From BM520 sp964474455 (GTDB taxonomy: Bacteria; Bacteroidota; Bacteroidia; Bacteroidales; BM520), in NCBI GenBank assembly GCA_964474455.1, contig CAYYSU010000003.1:23990-87989 (forward strand): a stretch of DNA of 64,000 nt, read 5' to 3'. The notes under the pieces are model-generated. The model was not told the DNA's origin. It searched no databases and saw only the letters and a list, made by a program, of their open reading frames with translations. Of the stretch, positions 43,802-53,435 are shown one piece after another. Numbering within the stretch: the stretch's first letter is position 1; each line of letters begins with the position of its first letter. A program made the position numbers and the translations under genes.

Positions 43802-44374
43802 TTATACTAATCCGGAGAATCCCATAAAGGCAAGTGCCAGGATACCTGCTACCACGAGAGCGATAGGGACACCTTTCATACCTTTAGGAACGTCCATGTT
43901 GTCGAGATGCTCTCGTATGCCGGCGAAAACGATCATTGCTAAACCAAAACCTATGGCATTCGCTATGGCGAAAACAACGCCTTCGCCCAGGTTAAGATCT
44001 TTCTGGATGGTAAGAATTGCCACACCAAGAACGGCACAATTTGTTGTTATCAGCGGCAGAAATATTCCCAGCGCCTGATATAGTGACGGGCTGGCTTTCT
44101 TGAGCACTATCTCCACCATCTGCACCAGAGAGGCAATTACCAGGATAAAGGATATTGTTTGCAGGAATCCCAGATTCAGGGGGTCTAGTACATATTGTTG
44201 TATAAGCCATGTTACAATTGTTGCCAGGGTCATCACAAAGAGTACGGCACCGGCCATCCCTGCTGATGTCTCTACCTTTTTTGATACACCCAGGAAGGGG
44301 CATATACCCAAGAACTGCGCAAGGACAATATTATTTACAAATATTGCAGATATCAGAATGATTAAATATTGCAT
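43802..44374 (-). CDS. rnfA: Rnf complex subunit A
   Basis: A 190-residue inner-membrane subunit of the Rnf ferredoxin:NAD oxidoreductase (RsxA homologue), six membrane helices. NNIVLAQFLGICPFLGVS carries the conserved cysteine that, with its RnfE counterpart, helps hold an intramembrane iron-sulfur centre; LPLITTNCAVLGVAIL is the second hallmark. It is the last gene of the rnfBCDGEA operon and converges on sfsA. Confidence 0.95.
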   Translation of the reverse strand: MQYLIILISAIFVNNIVLAQFLGICPFLGVSKKVETSAGMAGAVLFVMTLATIVTWLIQQYVLDPLNLGFLQTISFILVIASLVQMVEIVLKKASPSLYQALGIFLPLITTNCAVLGVAILTIQKDLNLGEGVVFAIANAIGFGLAMIVFAGIREHLDNMDVPKGMKGVPIALVVAGILALAFMGFSGLV

Positions 44375-44392
44375 AACTCGTTGTTTTTAAGG

Positions 44393-44980
44393 TTAAGCGT
44401 CTTTGTTTGTAATCCTGTTCATTAAAGCTATCAGATACCCCAGCGCAAGGAAGGCACCCGGAGCAAGTATAAATACCAGCATTCCGTCTCCGGCAAGAAA
44501 CTTCATTCCGAAGAAAGAACCACTTCCAAGCATCTCGCGTACAGCACCCAGAAGAGTGAGGGCAAAAGCAAAACCGAACCCCATACCCAGGCCATCAATT
44601 ATCGATGACAAGATATTATTCTTTGAAGCAAATGCTTCTGCGCGTCCAAGAACGATACAATTTACTACGATAAGTGGGATAAAAAGCCCAAGCTGCGCAT
44701 GCAGTGGCGGAAGATATGCCGCCATAGCGAGATCCACGATTGTTACAAATGAGGCTATTATCACGATAAAAACAGGGATACGAACCTTATCAGGGACCAG
44801 GCTTTTGACAAGAGATATAACCAGATTCGACATCACAAGCACGAAGGTAGTCGCCAGTCCCATTCCAAGGCCGTTTATCGCCGATGTGGTAACGCCAAGT
44901 GTGGGACACATACCCAATAGGAGTACAAAAACAGGGTTCTCCTTAATAAATCCTTTGGTAAAATTCTTCATTTGGTTCAT
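44393..44980 (-). CDS. rnfE: Rnf complex subunit E
   Basis: A 195-residue inner-membrane subunit, homologous to RnfA in inverted topology. NPVFVLLLGMCPTLGVTTSA contains the conserved cysteine and LIVVNCIVLGRAEAFA the second motif. Its start overlaps the rnfG stop by one base. Confidence 0.95.
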   Translation of the reverse strand: MNQMKNFTKGFIKENPVFVLLLGMCPTLGVTTSAINGLGMGLATTFVLVMSNLVISLVKSLVPDKVRIPVFIVIIASFVTIVDLAMAAYLPPLHAQLGLFIPLIVVNCIVLGRAEAFASKNNILSSIIDGLGMGFGFAFALTLLGAVREMLGSGSFFGMKFLAGDGMLVFILAPGAFLALGYLIALMNRITNKDA

Positions 44981-45558
44981 TAATTACCTCCTTTTGCTTT
45001 AAAAGTCTCCCACGCACGATTTGTGGCATCGCAGAATGCTCGTGAGCTTATTGTTGCTGCTGTAATTGCATCTACAGAACCACCATTTTTAGTAACTTCA
45101 AGTTTAAAATCTTTTGGATCTTGACCTTGAAACTGGGCAGAGAAACTCGACTTGTCAGGTTCCATTTTATCACCAAGGCCTGGCGTCTCCTTATGTTCCA
45201 GAACCGCAGTATTATATATCTTACCATCGGGGGTAAAGCCTACCATAATAGAGATTCGTCCGGAGAAACCTTTGTCGGTGTATGTTTTCACTGCTGTTCC
45301 TACTACTATGTCATCCTTCTTTGCAGTATAGAATATCAGAGGATCTTTGCCGTTTTCAGGCATCACCTCTGTTTCGTCATATTCATCAAATTCAGGAACA
45401 ACATTTTTAATAGCGGATTTTAACTTTTCAGCTTTTGCTGTTTCGATGGGCTCTTTGGTAGCAGAATACACTGCGCCAAGAGCGAGTGCTGCCACCGCTG
45501 TTACCACCAACAGTACCAACACCATATTTATGAATGATGATTTTAATTTTTTAGCCAT
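44980..45558 (-). CDS. rnfG: Rnf complex subunit G
   Basis: A 192-residue subunit with one N-terminal membrane helix (about 10-30) and a periplasmic FMN-binding domain. DAITAATISSRAF contains the threonine (about Thr169) expected to bind FMN covalently through a phosphoester bond. KTYTDKGFSGRISIMVGF and ETPGLGDK are also conserved. It overlaps rnfD by eight bases. Confidence 0.95.
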   Translation of the reverse strand: MAKKLKSSFINMVLVLLVVTAVAALALGAVYSATKEPIETAKAEKLKSAIKNVVPEFDEYDETEVMPENGKDPLIFYTAKKDDIVVGTAVKTYTDKGFSGRISIMVGFTPDGKIYNTAVLEHKETPGLGDKMEPDKSSFSAQFQGQDPKDFKLEVTKNGGSVDAITAATISSRAFCDATNRAWETFKAKGGN

Positions 45559-46549
45559 GTTTCACGACCTCCCCAAAAAGTTTTGGTTTAAATGCTCTGT
45601 CGATCAGAGGAACGAAGGCATTCATAATAAGAATAGCGAACGACACGCCTTCAGGATAGGCGCCCCAAATGCGGATCAGGATGGTAAGGACACCACCACC
45701 GATGCCGAAGATTATTTTTCCTGTACGGCTCATTGGCGATGTCACCATATCGGTAGCCATAAAAATAGCTCCCAGCATCATACCACCGGTAAGAAGATGG
45801 AATTCAGGGTCTGCATAATAGGTAGGGTCTATCAACCAGAAGATACCTGATAGCAATGCTGCTGAGCCAAGGAATGCCACAGGTATTTCCCATGTAATAA
45901 TTTTTCTTATTAGCATATATATTCCGCCAATAATAAGAGCTAGAGCTGACACTTCACCCAGGGATCCGCCCATACTACCCAGAAAGTAGTCCATATAATC
46001 ATGATTCACAATAATATCATTTTCAGCAAGGCGGCTAAGTGGTGTAGGGCCAGTTATTGCATCCATCATCGACTCGTCAACGCCACTAAAGAACAGCTTA
46101 GAACGAGATACTATTGCTTTTGGCCATGTAGTCATCTGAACAGGAAATGATACCAGAAGGAATACGCGTCCCACCAATGCCGGATTAAAGATATTTTTTC
46201 CCAATCCACCAAACGACATTTTTGTGACGCCTATCGCTACCAGTGCACCAATGATAATCATATACCACGGCAGGCTGCAAGGAATATTTAAAGCCAACAG
46301 AATACCTGTGAGCATTGCAGAATAGTCGTGAAGGGTGTTTTCTCCTTTGATGAGATACTTCTGAATAAGAAATTCAAAAAGCATTGACGCTCCTATTGCG
46401 ATTACCAATACTCTAAAAGCTCCCAATCCAAAGAAGTACAGAGAAACCAGCACGGCAGGTAGTAATGCGATAATTACACCGAGCATGATTTTTGATACTG
46501 ATTGACCTCCGTGAACATGTGGAGAGCCACTAACTTTAAGTAAATTCAT
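45551..46549 (-). CDS. rnfD: Rnf complex subunit D
   Basis: A 332-residue inner-membrane subunit with eight to ten helices. TGPTPLS (Thr169) is the covalent FMN site, a variant of the usual S-G-A-T. GGLGKNIFNPALVGRVFL and the C-terminal GGVLTILIRIWGAYPEGVSF are family hallmarks. It begins three bases after rnfC. Confidence 0.95.
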   Translation of the reverse strand: MNLLKVSGSPHVHGGQSVSKIMLGVIIALLPAVLVSLYFFGLGAFRVLVIAIGASMLFEFLIQKYLIKGENTLHDYSAMLTGILLALNIPCSLPWYMIIIGALVAIGVTKMSFGGLGKNIFNPALVGRVFLLVSFPVQMTTWPKAIVSRSKLFFSGVDESMMDAITGPTPLSRLAENDIIVNHDYMDYFLGSMGGSLGEVSALALIIGGIYMLIRKIITWEIPVAFLGSAALLSGIFWLIDPTYYADPEFHLLTGGMMLGAIFMATDMVTSPMSRTGKIIFGIGGGVLTILIRIWGAYPEGVSFAILIMNAFVPLIDRAFKPKLFGEVVKHG

Positions 46550-46552
46550 ATC

Positions 46553-47884
46553 CTATTTTTTTCCTCTGTTTCGAATTATTTGACCCACAGTTTGCTTACC
46601 CAGGCGTATATAATCCAACAATGGACGTGCTGAAGGGCAAATAAACTGGCAAGAGCCACACTCAATGCAATCCATAACATGTGCTTTTTCAGTCTCTTCC
46701 CATTTTTGATGACTCGCTACCAGTGAAATATGATATGGCAGAAGCCCCATAGGACATACACTGACACATTTACCACACCTGATACATGTCATAGGGGTAT
46801 GGCGCAAACTCTCTTTTTCCTGCATGATCAGGATTCCTGAGGAGCCTTTGGTTACGGGTATATCGGTATCAGTAATAGCTTTTCCCATCATAGGGCCTCC
46901 ATTAATAACCTTACCCGTATCAGCGGGGAGTCCGCCGGCTTTCTCTATGAGTTCGCCAATGGGTGTACCCACACGAACCAGCAAGTTGGAAGGTTTGGAA
47001 ACTGACTTCCCTGTTACCGTGACTACTCTTTCGAAGAGAGGTTTGTTTTTTTGTACGGCTTCATACACTGCCAGGGCGGTACCGGAATTATTCACTACGG
47101 CGCCAACTTCAAGGGGGAGTTTTCCGCTTGGCACTTCACGATTTATCAAGGCTTTAATAAGTTGTTTCTCGGCACCCTGAGGATATTTAACCTTCAGAGG
47201 ATGTATTGTTATACCCGGGAAGTTCTTGGCCAGATTAGTAAGGCTTTCAATGGCGTCAGGTTTATTGTTTTCAATCCCTACCATTGCTTTATCAACCTCT
47301 AGAGCTTTCATCAAAATCTCTACTCCTATGAGTAACTCCTCACCTCTTTCGAGCATTATCCTGTGGTCGGAAGTAAGATATGGTTCACACTCTACACCAT
47401 TAATAAGTAACACATCACATTTTTTTCCTCCGGGAACCATCAACTTCACGTGACCTGGAAAGGTGGCGCCACCAAGACCCACGACACCCATATCTTTAAC
47501 ACGCGATACTATTTCCTCTTTAGAGAGAGTGATTTCTTTTTTGATGTCAGGTGATCGATCTATTGATTCTTCCCATTCATCACCTTCAACATCAATAATC
47601 ACCATCTGGCGTTTATATCCGGAGGTATCTATCCAGTTGTCTATTTTCGCAACTTTTCCTGATACTGAAGAATGTATATTTGCAGAGATAAATGCCTCCC
47701 CTTTTGCCAGTAGTGTTCCTGTTTTTACCATATCGCCCCGTTTCACTATTACCGTAGCCGGGACGCCCAGGTGTTGCGATACGGGGATATATGCTTTTTT
47801 TGGTATTGGCATCACCTCGATCGGTGCCTTGGCAGCGATTTTGTTTTCTGCGGGATGGACTCCTCCTTTAGCAAATGTTTTCAA
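46553..47884 (-). CDS. rnfC: Rnf complex subunit C
   Basis: A 443-residue cytoplasmic subunit that carries the NAD(H)/FMN site. The N-terminal sandwich-hybrid (about 5-85) is followed by an FMN/NADH domain with GLGGATFPGHVKL and VECEPYLTSDHR, then an SLBB-like part and two 4Fe-4S motifs, CIRCGKCVSVCPMGLLP and CIECGSCQFICPS. Length is normal for the short RnfC without alanine-rich tail repeats. Confidence 0.96.
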   Translation of the reverse strand: MKTFAKGGVHPAENKIAAKAPIEVMPIPKKAYIPVSQHLGVPATVIVKRGDMVKTGTLLAKGEAFISANIHSSVSGKVAKIDNWIDTSGYKRQMVIIDVEGDEWEESIDRSPDIKKEITLSKEEIVSRVKDMGVVGLGGATFPGHVKLMVPGGKKCDVLLINGVECEPYLTSDHRIMLERGEELLIGVEILMKALEVDKAMVGIENNKPDAIESLTNLAKNFPGITIHPLKVKYPQGAEKQLIKALINREVPSGKLPLEVGAVVNNSGTALAVYEAVQKNKPLFERVVTVTGKSVSKPSNLLVRVGTPIGELIEKAGGLPADTGKVINGGPMMGKAITDTDIPVTKGSSGILIMQEKESLRHTPMTCIRCGKCVSVCPMGLLPYHISLVASHQKWEETEKAHVMDCIECGSCQFICPSARPLLDYIRLGKQTVGQIIRNRGKK

Positions 47885-47932
47885 GGCGTATCTGTTTTTA
47901 TTATTAGAAATTATTTCATTTATAGTAGCGCG

Positions 47933-48796
47933 TTACGCTGTTACTGTTTCTTCCTGTTTTGGCACTTTTGGTTTCCTTGGAGGGAAATTCAACTCATGAA
48001 TTGCTCCTGTGGGGCATTCCTCAACACACTTACGACAAAGCTTGCACTTTTCGTAATCTATGTATGCCAGGTTGTTTTTCAGCGTTATGGCATCGAAAGG
48101 GCACACCTTAACACATTTCCCGCATCCGATGCATGCCACGGTACAATTTTTCTTCGCCGGGGCACCTTTCTCGGTATTAACGCATGACACGAAGATTCTG
48201 CGATCTTTTTTGCCTTTGTTACGAAGCTCAATAATATTTCTTGGACATGCTTTTACACATGCGCCACAGGCAACACATTTCTCATGGCTAACAACCGGCA
48301 GACCTGTGTCTTCGTCGATCCAGATGGCGTCAAAAGCACATGAAACGACACAATCACCCAGTCCGAGACATCCGTTAGGGCAGCCACTTTCGCCGGCGTA
48401 AAGGTTGTTGGCAAAGGTGCAGCTTAGTGGTCCGTCGTAAGCAACCTTGCCAACAGCGTTGGCGGTGGAGCCATTACAACGTACCACTGCGATCTGTGGC
48501 TCCTTCTCTTCAGCAATGACCCCGATGGCCTCTGCCACCAAATTCATCACTTCAGAGCCACCCACAGGGCAGTTAAAACCTTCCAACGTTTTGGCTTTTA
48601 CTATTGCTTCAGCAAAGGCTCTACAGCCAGCAAAGCCACATCCGCCACAGTTTGCTCCGGGAAGGATGTCATCTACAACATCAATTTTCGGGTCTTCAAC
48701 GACCTTAAATCTCTGTGCAATAAAATAGAGGATTACGGCAGCGGCAACTCCTATTGCTCCTAATGATACTACCGCATAAAGAATCACATTGTTCAC
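47933..48796 (-). CDS. rnfB: Rnf complex subunit B
   Basis: A 287-residue ferredoxin-like subunit that receives electrons from reduced ferredoxin. One N-terminal membrane helix, then CGGCGFAGCRAFAEAI for a 4Fe-4S cluster and at least four ferredoxin-type motifs (GLGDCVVSCAFDAI, CVACGACVKACP, CIGCGKCVKVCP, CKLCRKCVEECP). The GTG at 48796 is chosen as start: the longer reading from TTG 48835 begins inside the -7 promoter box at 48834-48841 and so cannot be transcribed with it. First gene of rnfBCDGEA. Confidence 0.92.
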   Translation of the reverse strand: MNNVILYAVVSLGAIGVAAAVILYFIAQRFKVVEDPKIDVVDDILPGANCGGCGFAGCRAFAEAIVKAKTLEGFNCPVGGSEVMNLVAEAIGVIAEEKEPQIAVVRCNGSTANAVGKVAYDGPLSCTFANNLYAGESGCPNGCLGLGDCVVSCAFDAIWIDEDTGLPVVSHEKCVACGACVKACPRNIIELRNKGKKDRRIFVSCVNTEKGAPAKKNCTVACIGCGKCVKVCPFDAITLKNNLAYIDYEKCKLCRKCVEECPTGAIHELNFPPRKPKVPKQEETVTA

Positions 48797-48833
48797 AATA
48801 TAATTTTTTTTGGTATTGTTTTGATGGTGATAC

Positions 48834-48841
48834 AAATTTAT
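48834..48841 (-). promoter_or_regulatory. -7 promoter element for the rnf operon
   Basis: Minus-strand TAAATTTG, about 37 bases ahead of GTG 48796. It separates rnf from the T9SS gene upstream and sets the rnfB start. Confidence 0.5.
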
Positions 48842-48935
48842 AAAACCTCACGGATGAAGCATTATATATATGGCCATAATTACATCAAACTAATCAACTG
48901 TTAATCAATTTGTTAACATATGTAATTGGTGGCAA

Positions 48936-48968
48936 TAAAAAAATCAGCAACCATAGGTTGCTGATTTT
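48936..48968 (-). terminator. Terminator after the T9SS gene upstream of rnf
   Basis: AAAATCAGCAACC-ATA-GGTTGCTGATTTT is a perfect 13-bp stem; on the minus strand it ends in a run of seven T, so it works for the gene ending at 49045. It shows that the rnf operon is transcribed separately. Confidence 0.85.
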
Positions 48969-49044
48969 CAGTTGTTTGGTATTTTTATTTAGATGAATTA
49001 TAAATTGACTACATGAGTAAATAATTCAAAGCCTAAGTGAGGTG

Positions 49045-51399
49045 TTATTTCCTGATAATCTTTTCTGTATAAGTATGAATACCACTCTGAACCTTAAGCA
49101 TATAAATACCATTAACAAGTGTCGAAAAATCGAAAGAAAGATCCTTGCTTTGATTCGCTTCAACAGTAGTTTTGTAAACCACCATTCCACGGGCATCCGT
49201 AATCACCACTTCTGATCCATTAATAAATGCAGGCAATTCTACTTTCAACATATTTGAAACCGGGTTCGGTGCCACTGTTATAATAGGTGGTGCATCATCA
49301 TCTTCAATTCCAACACAGTTATCAAGTCCGAGCCGCATTTTATCATTCAGGATAATAACGCAAGGATCAAAAGGATACCCATACAGTCTTAAATATACAT
49401 ACCCTTTTTCAATATCTTCCGCTCCGGGGTGATAGACTGTTGTAAGGTTAAATGGTTCTTCGAAATAACCATCACCATCGGATTTCCACTCCGTGGATGT
49501 TGCCTCCGAGACTGTTCCTGATACTTCCACCGTTTCGTTATTACAGATGGTGGTGTCATTTCCGGCAAAAAGGTTCGGAAGAAGTTGAATAGAGAGAACC
49601 ATACTGTCAGAGACAGATCCGGTATCACCATATCCATTGGCAGTAACAGTAAGAGTAACATGACCGTTTGCAACATCCTCTGAACCTTTACGGTAGTTTG
49701 TTACCAACAATTCGTTTGTCGGTGCCCAGCGTCCATCACCTGAAGATTCCCAATATGCGCTTTTGTAATACTTCGCTGAAGCGGCTACGGTTTTATAAAA
49801 TTTGTCAAAGCAGATGGTAGTATCCGGGCCTGCATCGACTTCGGGAGCTTTGGGTGGGCCAAAAGTAAATGAGAAGATCCTTGTCTTCCAGGTATTATCG
49901 ATATACTCATTAGTATGCCAAAATACGGAATCATTAACCGGGTCAACGGAGGTATTACTATAATCACCCCACCTGCTGATGGTTGTTTGAGATCCGGAGC
50001 CTGAAACAGCTTCCATTTCTGCTATGGTCATCTCTCCCAATGGATCATCTGCCAATCGGCCGGTATATCGAATAGAAGGAGATATAAGTGAGTTTGAAAC
50101 CGTGTATCCAAGAGCAATATCGCCATTTGCATTCATTGCGATACTACCCATCCAGCGGTTCAGGCCATCTCCGGGAGCATACGTTCCTTCCTGGTACAGT
50201 TCCCATTGGGAGTCGGTTTTTCGCAATTCGTACCAACGAATACCTGCAACGCCACCCGCTTTTACAGTGTGATTAAGAACAATAGATTCATGTTCTCCCA
50301 TGTTACGATACTGCATACGATACATTATCATACTCGAGAGAGCATCAAGTTCCTGGCTTGTATTTGGTTGTGGGATACCCCAGACATTTGAATTATAGTA
50401 TGATACAGGAATACTGTACACCTTATCAAAGGTAGTATTATCAGGATTCTCCCAATCCACATCAAATTCATAAACATCAAGATCATTGTTACCACCTTTT
50501 ACAACAAAAATTCCGGGTTCGCCTTCAGGGGGAGCGATACCGTCACAATCGGCTGGCTGCATTGAAAACCCCGCCCAGGAGTTGAGCTCAAAATATGCCA
50601 TCTGAGCATCAGGATCACCGACAAGCATTGCATCACGCTCATAAGCATGTGCGCCGATGCCAACAAAACCACCACTAAAATTATTGGTAGTCATATAATA
50701 AGCATCATTCCAAATACCCAGCTTAGGATAATCAACAAACACATCATACTCAAAAGCATATCGGTACCATTCGCCGAGGGGATCCGGCGTAGCTGAAATC
50801 GCTACCAACTCATAATATTTCCCATTACCGACGTTCACTGCAAACTGGCTGGCAAGCCATCTGTCAGCCATATCGTCGTAAAGAAGAATCGGGTCACCAT
50901 CGTTGGTGCCTGTCCATGGGCCAATAAACCCCTGCCACAGGGTACTGTTATCTACCGGACCATATAGTTTATTGCCACTTTTATCATATACTGCGAACGA
51001 GAGATTTATCATCTGAACATAATGATCAGGACCTACATCACCGTCAGTATCAGGAGGATAAACGCCATTTACATTTCCTATCCCTGGAATATTAACTTCA
51101 GGACCTTTGGTGTTCCTGTTTCCATCAGTCATTTGCAATGATGCATCATATACTGGTGCAAGCATATCGCCTTGATTATTCTCAAAGCTCATTTCTACTG
51201 AAGGGTTTTTAATTATCTGATCTTTCCAGGCACGCGCACGGTAATGTGGCTCTATAACCTTCATCTTTCGCAGCTCCGGAGTTTTATCAAAATGATATGC
51301 ATTAGAGATTATCTTTTTCTTGATAACATCTTCCTGTGCGTTACTAACAATGCCAATACCGAGAAGAAGTATCAGCATATACAAAAATTTAATTTTCAT
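49045..51399 (-). CDS. Large secreted protein with T9SS C-terminal sorting domain
   Basis: A 784-residue exported protein with signal peptide (1-21, ending SNAQ). Residues about 95-500 form a domain beginning GPEVNIPGIGNVNGVYPPDT and containing DGDVGPDHYVQMIN, with no known catalytic motif; a beta-propeller-like structure is plausible. Two Ig-like repeats follow (VDAGPDTTICFDKFYKTV and LFAGNDTTICNNETVEV, each starting G-x-D-T-T-I-C). The last 70 residues are a T9SS sorting domain (VAPNPVSNMLKVELP, NGIYMLKVQ). Function unknown; likely surface or extracellular. Confidence 0.82.
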   Translation of the reverse strand: MKIKFLYMLILLLGIGIVSNAQEDVIKKKIISNAYHFDKTPELRKMKVIEPHYRARAWKDQIIKNPSVEMSFENNQGDMLAPVYDASLQMTDGNRNTKGPEVNIPGIGNVNGVYPPDTDGDVGPDHYVQMINLSFAVYDKSGNKLYGPVDNSTLWQGFIGPWTGTNDGDPILLYDDMADRWLASQFAVNVGNGKYYELVAISATPDPLGEWYRYAFEYDVFVDYPKLGIWNDAYYMTTNNFSGGFVGIGAHAYERDAMLVGDPDAQMAYFELNSWAGFSMQPADCDGIAPPEGEPGIFVVKGGNNDLDVYEFDVDWENPDNTTFDKVYSIPVSYYNSNVWGIPQPNTSQELDALSSMIMYRMQYRNMGEHESIVLNHTVKAGGVAGIRWYELRKTDSQWELYQEGTYAPGDGLNRWMGSIAMNANGDIALGYTVSNSLISPSIRYTGRLADDPLGEMTIAEMEAVSGSGSQTTISRWGDYSNTSVDPVNDSVFWHTNEYIDNTWKTRIFSFTFGPPKAPEVDAGPDTTICFDKFYKTVAASAKYYKSAYWESSGDGRWAPTNELLVTNYRKGSEDVANGHVTLTVTANGYGDTGSVSDSMVLSIQLLPNLFAGNDTTICNNETVEVSGTVSEATSTEWKSDGDGYFEEPFNLTTVYHPGAEDIEKGYVYLRLYGYPFDPCVIILNDKMRLGLDNCVGIEDDDAPPIITVAPNPVSNMLKVELPAFINGSEVVITDARGMVVYKTTVEANQSKDLSFDFSTLVNGIYMLKVQSGIHTYTEKIIRK

Positions 51400-51456
51400 A
51401 GTCTAATATAAATATGTGTGTTTTTTTCCTTTTTATAAACCTGTATTAAAAACAGT

Positions 51457-51885
51457 TCACTCATGAAAAGGTTCCAATTCAAAGTGAAATCTTTTTTTAA
51501 AGCGAGGGTTTAATTTATGTAGAAAGAGATAATACGGCACCAGGGAGGCCAAAGCCACCAGAGCAGAAAATCCTTCTCTACCTGTTGCAATAAGTAACAC
51601 GAAAAGCACTATAACAACCATTAAAAACGGAAGTAGATAGCCCCACAAAACGGCTTTTATGCCCAGAGAGACACGCATCGTAACATTTACTTTATCGCCG
51701 GTCTTAAGATCCAACTGCTGGGTATTCTCAACCTCTATAATCTTCTCCTGCATATCTGCCATTCCGCAAACTCCTTTTGCGTGACATGCTGCACATGCTG
51801 ACTTAGAAAGGATCTTTACCGTTGGAGTACCTTGATCTGCGACAGTTACTATTCCTTCATGTTTTATTACATCATCATTTTTCAT
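51457..51885 (-). CDS. rseC: RseC/SoxR-reducing system protein
   Basis: A 142-residue inner-membrane protein of the RseC/MucC family. The N-terminal cytoplasmic part has CAACHAKGVC, a cysteine cluster conserved in the family that may hold iron-sulfur, and two membrane helices span about 78-118. RseC homologues occur next to rnf/rsx genes and in E. coli take part in keeping SoxR reduced. Here a T9SS gene and a terminator lie between rseC and rnfB, but functional linkage is likely. Confidence 0.88.
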   Translation of the reverse strand: MKNDDVIKHEGIVTVADQGTPTVKILSKSACAACHAKGVCGMADMQEKIIEVENTQQLDLKTGDKVNVTMRVSLGIKAVLWGYLLPFLMVVIVLFVLLIATGREGFSALVALASLVPYYLFLHKLNPRFKKRFHFELEPFHE

Positions 51886-51935
51886 AAGCCATTACAAAGT
51901 AGTAACAAAAAATGCACAACAGTTTCCTGATATTA

Positions 51936-52637
51936 TCAGGGAGAGGACAAAGTAACAGGAATTATTCTTCCATTCATCACTCCGGGGGCTGATTTAGCAA
52001 AATCCAGGATAAACTGAGCCATTCTTTCAGCTGATACCTTAGCAATGATTTCGGGGAAAGCTTCTTGCACCATCTCTGTATCCACGGTGCCGGGGCAGAT
52101 ACAATTAACGGTGATTCCTAGCGATCCCCACTCCACGGCCATGGATTCAGTAAGTATGGAGGCAGCACCTTTTGAAGCAGAATAAAGCCCAAGCCCAGAA
52201 AACTTATCACTACCCTGATATCCACTCATGCTGCTAATATTAATTATCTGTGATCCTTTAGGCATGCGAGGTAATAGCATCTTCGACAACAGAAATACAG
52301 CACGACTGTTAACAGTGTACATGGCATCAAAATCATCACTTTCACAATCCAGTAATGGCTTATTGATCAATGCTCCTGCGTTATTTATTAGCAGATCGAA
52401 TTTATTGGAAAATTCAAATATCTCATGCGAAAGATAATTATAATCGCCATTAGCAAGATCGAATACAAGAGTATATATTCTGGCATTGGGGTTTTCATTT
52501 AAAATCTCTGCTTTAAGAGCGTCAAGTTTTTCTTCGCTTCTGGCAATTGCCACTACCAGGTTTGAGGTGTTCAATGCAGCAATTTTTGCCACCTGATATC
52601 CTATGCCACTGCTGGCACCACTGACAACAATATTCAT
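51936..52637 (-). CDS. Short-chain dehydrogenase/reductase
   Basis: A 233-residue NAD(P)-dependent oxidoreductase of the SDR family. GASSGIGYQVA is the dinucleotide loop, NNAG the structural motif, and the catalytic triad residues lie in NISSMSGY and YSASKGAA. It starts with a TAATG overlap at the DUF1573 stop. Substrate unknown. Confidence 0.9.
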   Translation of the reverse strand: MNIVVSGASSGIGYQVAKIAALNTSNLVVAIARSEEKLDALKAEILNENPNARIYTLVFDLANGDYNYLSHEIFEFSNKFDLLINNAGALINKPLLDCESDDFDAMYTVNSRAVFLLSKMLLPRMPKGSQIINISSMSGYQGSDKFSGLGLYSASKGAASILTESMAVEWGSLGITVNCICPGTVDTEMVQEAFPEIIAKVSAERMAQFILDFAKSAPGVMNGRIIPVTLSSP

Positions 52638-53425
52638 TATTTTTCCTCCTCAGTTTTTGGTACAAGCACCTCTCCTATTATATGAAGAGTAACCTGTGGG
52701 TTTGATGGATCATTTGTTACAACAGTTATTTTACTATCCTGCTTTCCTTTTTTACGACCGCTATGAAATTCGAAAGATATCTTCGCTGTTTCGCCCGGCG
52801 CCAGAGTGTCTCTGGAAGTGTTGGTATGGGTACATCCACAGCCGGCTTTGACATTTCTGATAATAAGATCTGATTTTCCTGAGTTTGTAACAACAAAAAC
52901 ATCTTCATACACAGACATCTGATTCATCTCGCCAAAAATAGATTTTGTCTTATCCATCTCCACAACAGGGGGATTTGCTTTTTCTTCAGGTGTTACTTTA
53001 GTAAAATCCTCTAAAATGTTAGGGCTAACAAGCATACGATAAGGGCGTTCAGCAGCAACATCCGATTCCACAAAGAAATAATTCAGTGTGGGTCCATATT
53101 TTCCGAGCTTTTCGGTATCAAGGGTGACTTTCACGACAGCTTCTGTTTTCGGAGGGATGGTCTGAGGAACAAACTCCAGAGAATATCCGGTCGGAAGATC
53201 GTCAAAGGATAGTGTTACCGGAAAATCGGCCGAGTTATAAATATATACCTCTTCGGTTTTTACATCTCCCATATAAACAGGCTGGAAGTTTTTGCCGAGA
53301 GCATGAAACCACACAACACCTCTTTGAATATGGTAGTAACGATCAATAGAGATGTCAGATTTTCGCTGTGCTGTAGCGATTAAACCAAAACACAAAGCCA
53401 AAGTAAAAAGAACTATTTTTTTCAT
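52637..53425 (-). CDS. Secreted DUF1573 protein
   Basis: A 262-residue exported protein; the ATG at 53425 begins a signal peptide (MKKIVLFTLALCFGLIATAQ), whereas the upstream in-frame start would overlap hydF. It contains two Ig-like (ASH/MSP) modules; the second is DUF1573, with NVKAGCGCTHTNTSRDTLAP as the hallmark Cys-rich turn and TVVTNDPSNPQVTLHIIGEV as the last strands. Periplasmic; function unknown. Coupled to the SDR gene downstream and placed 10 bases after hydF. Confidence 0.85.
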   Translation of the reverse strand: MKKIVLFTLALCFGLIATAQRKSDISIDRYYHIQRGVVWFHALGKNFQPVYMGDVKTEEVYIYNSADFPVTLSFDDLPTGYSLEFVPQTIPPKTEAVVKVTLDTEKLGKYGPTLNYFFVESDVAAERPYRMLVSPNILEDFTKVTPEEKANPPVVEMDKTKSIFGEMNQMSVYEDVFVVTNSGKSDLIIRNVKAGCGCTHTNTSRDTLAPGETAKISFEFHSGRKKGKQDSKITVVTNDPSNPQVTLHIIGEVLVPKTEEEK

Positions 53426-53435
53426 GATATATCTC

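Noticed and set aside
47463..47999. 178-codon plus-strand open frame inside rnfC/rnfB
   Set aside because: Antisense to conserved Rnf domains and without family resemblance.
48797..48835. Longer rnfB start at TTG 48835
   Set aside because: That start lies inside the -7 promoter element, and the added residues do not resemble RnfB; GTG 48796 begins right before the membrane helix.
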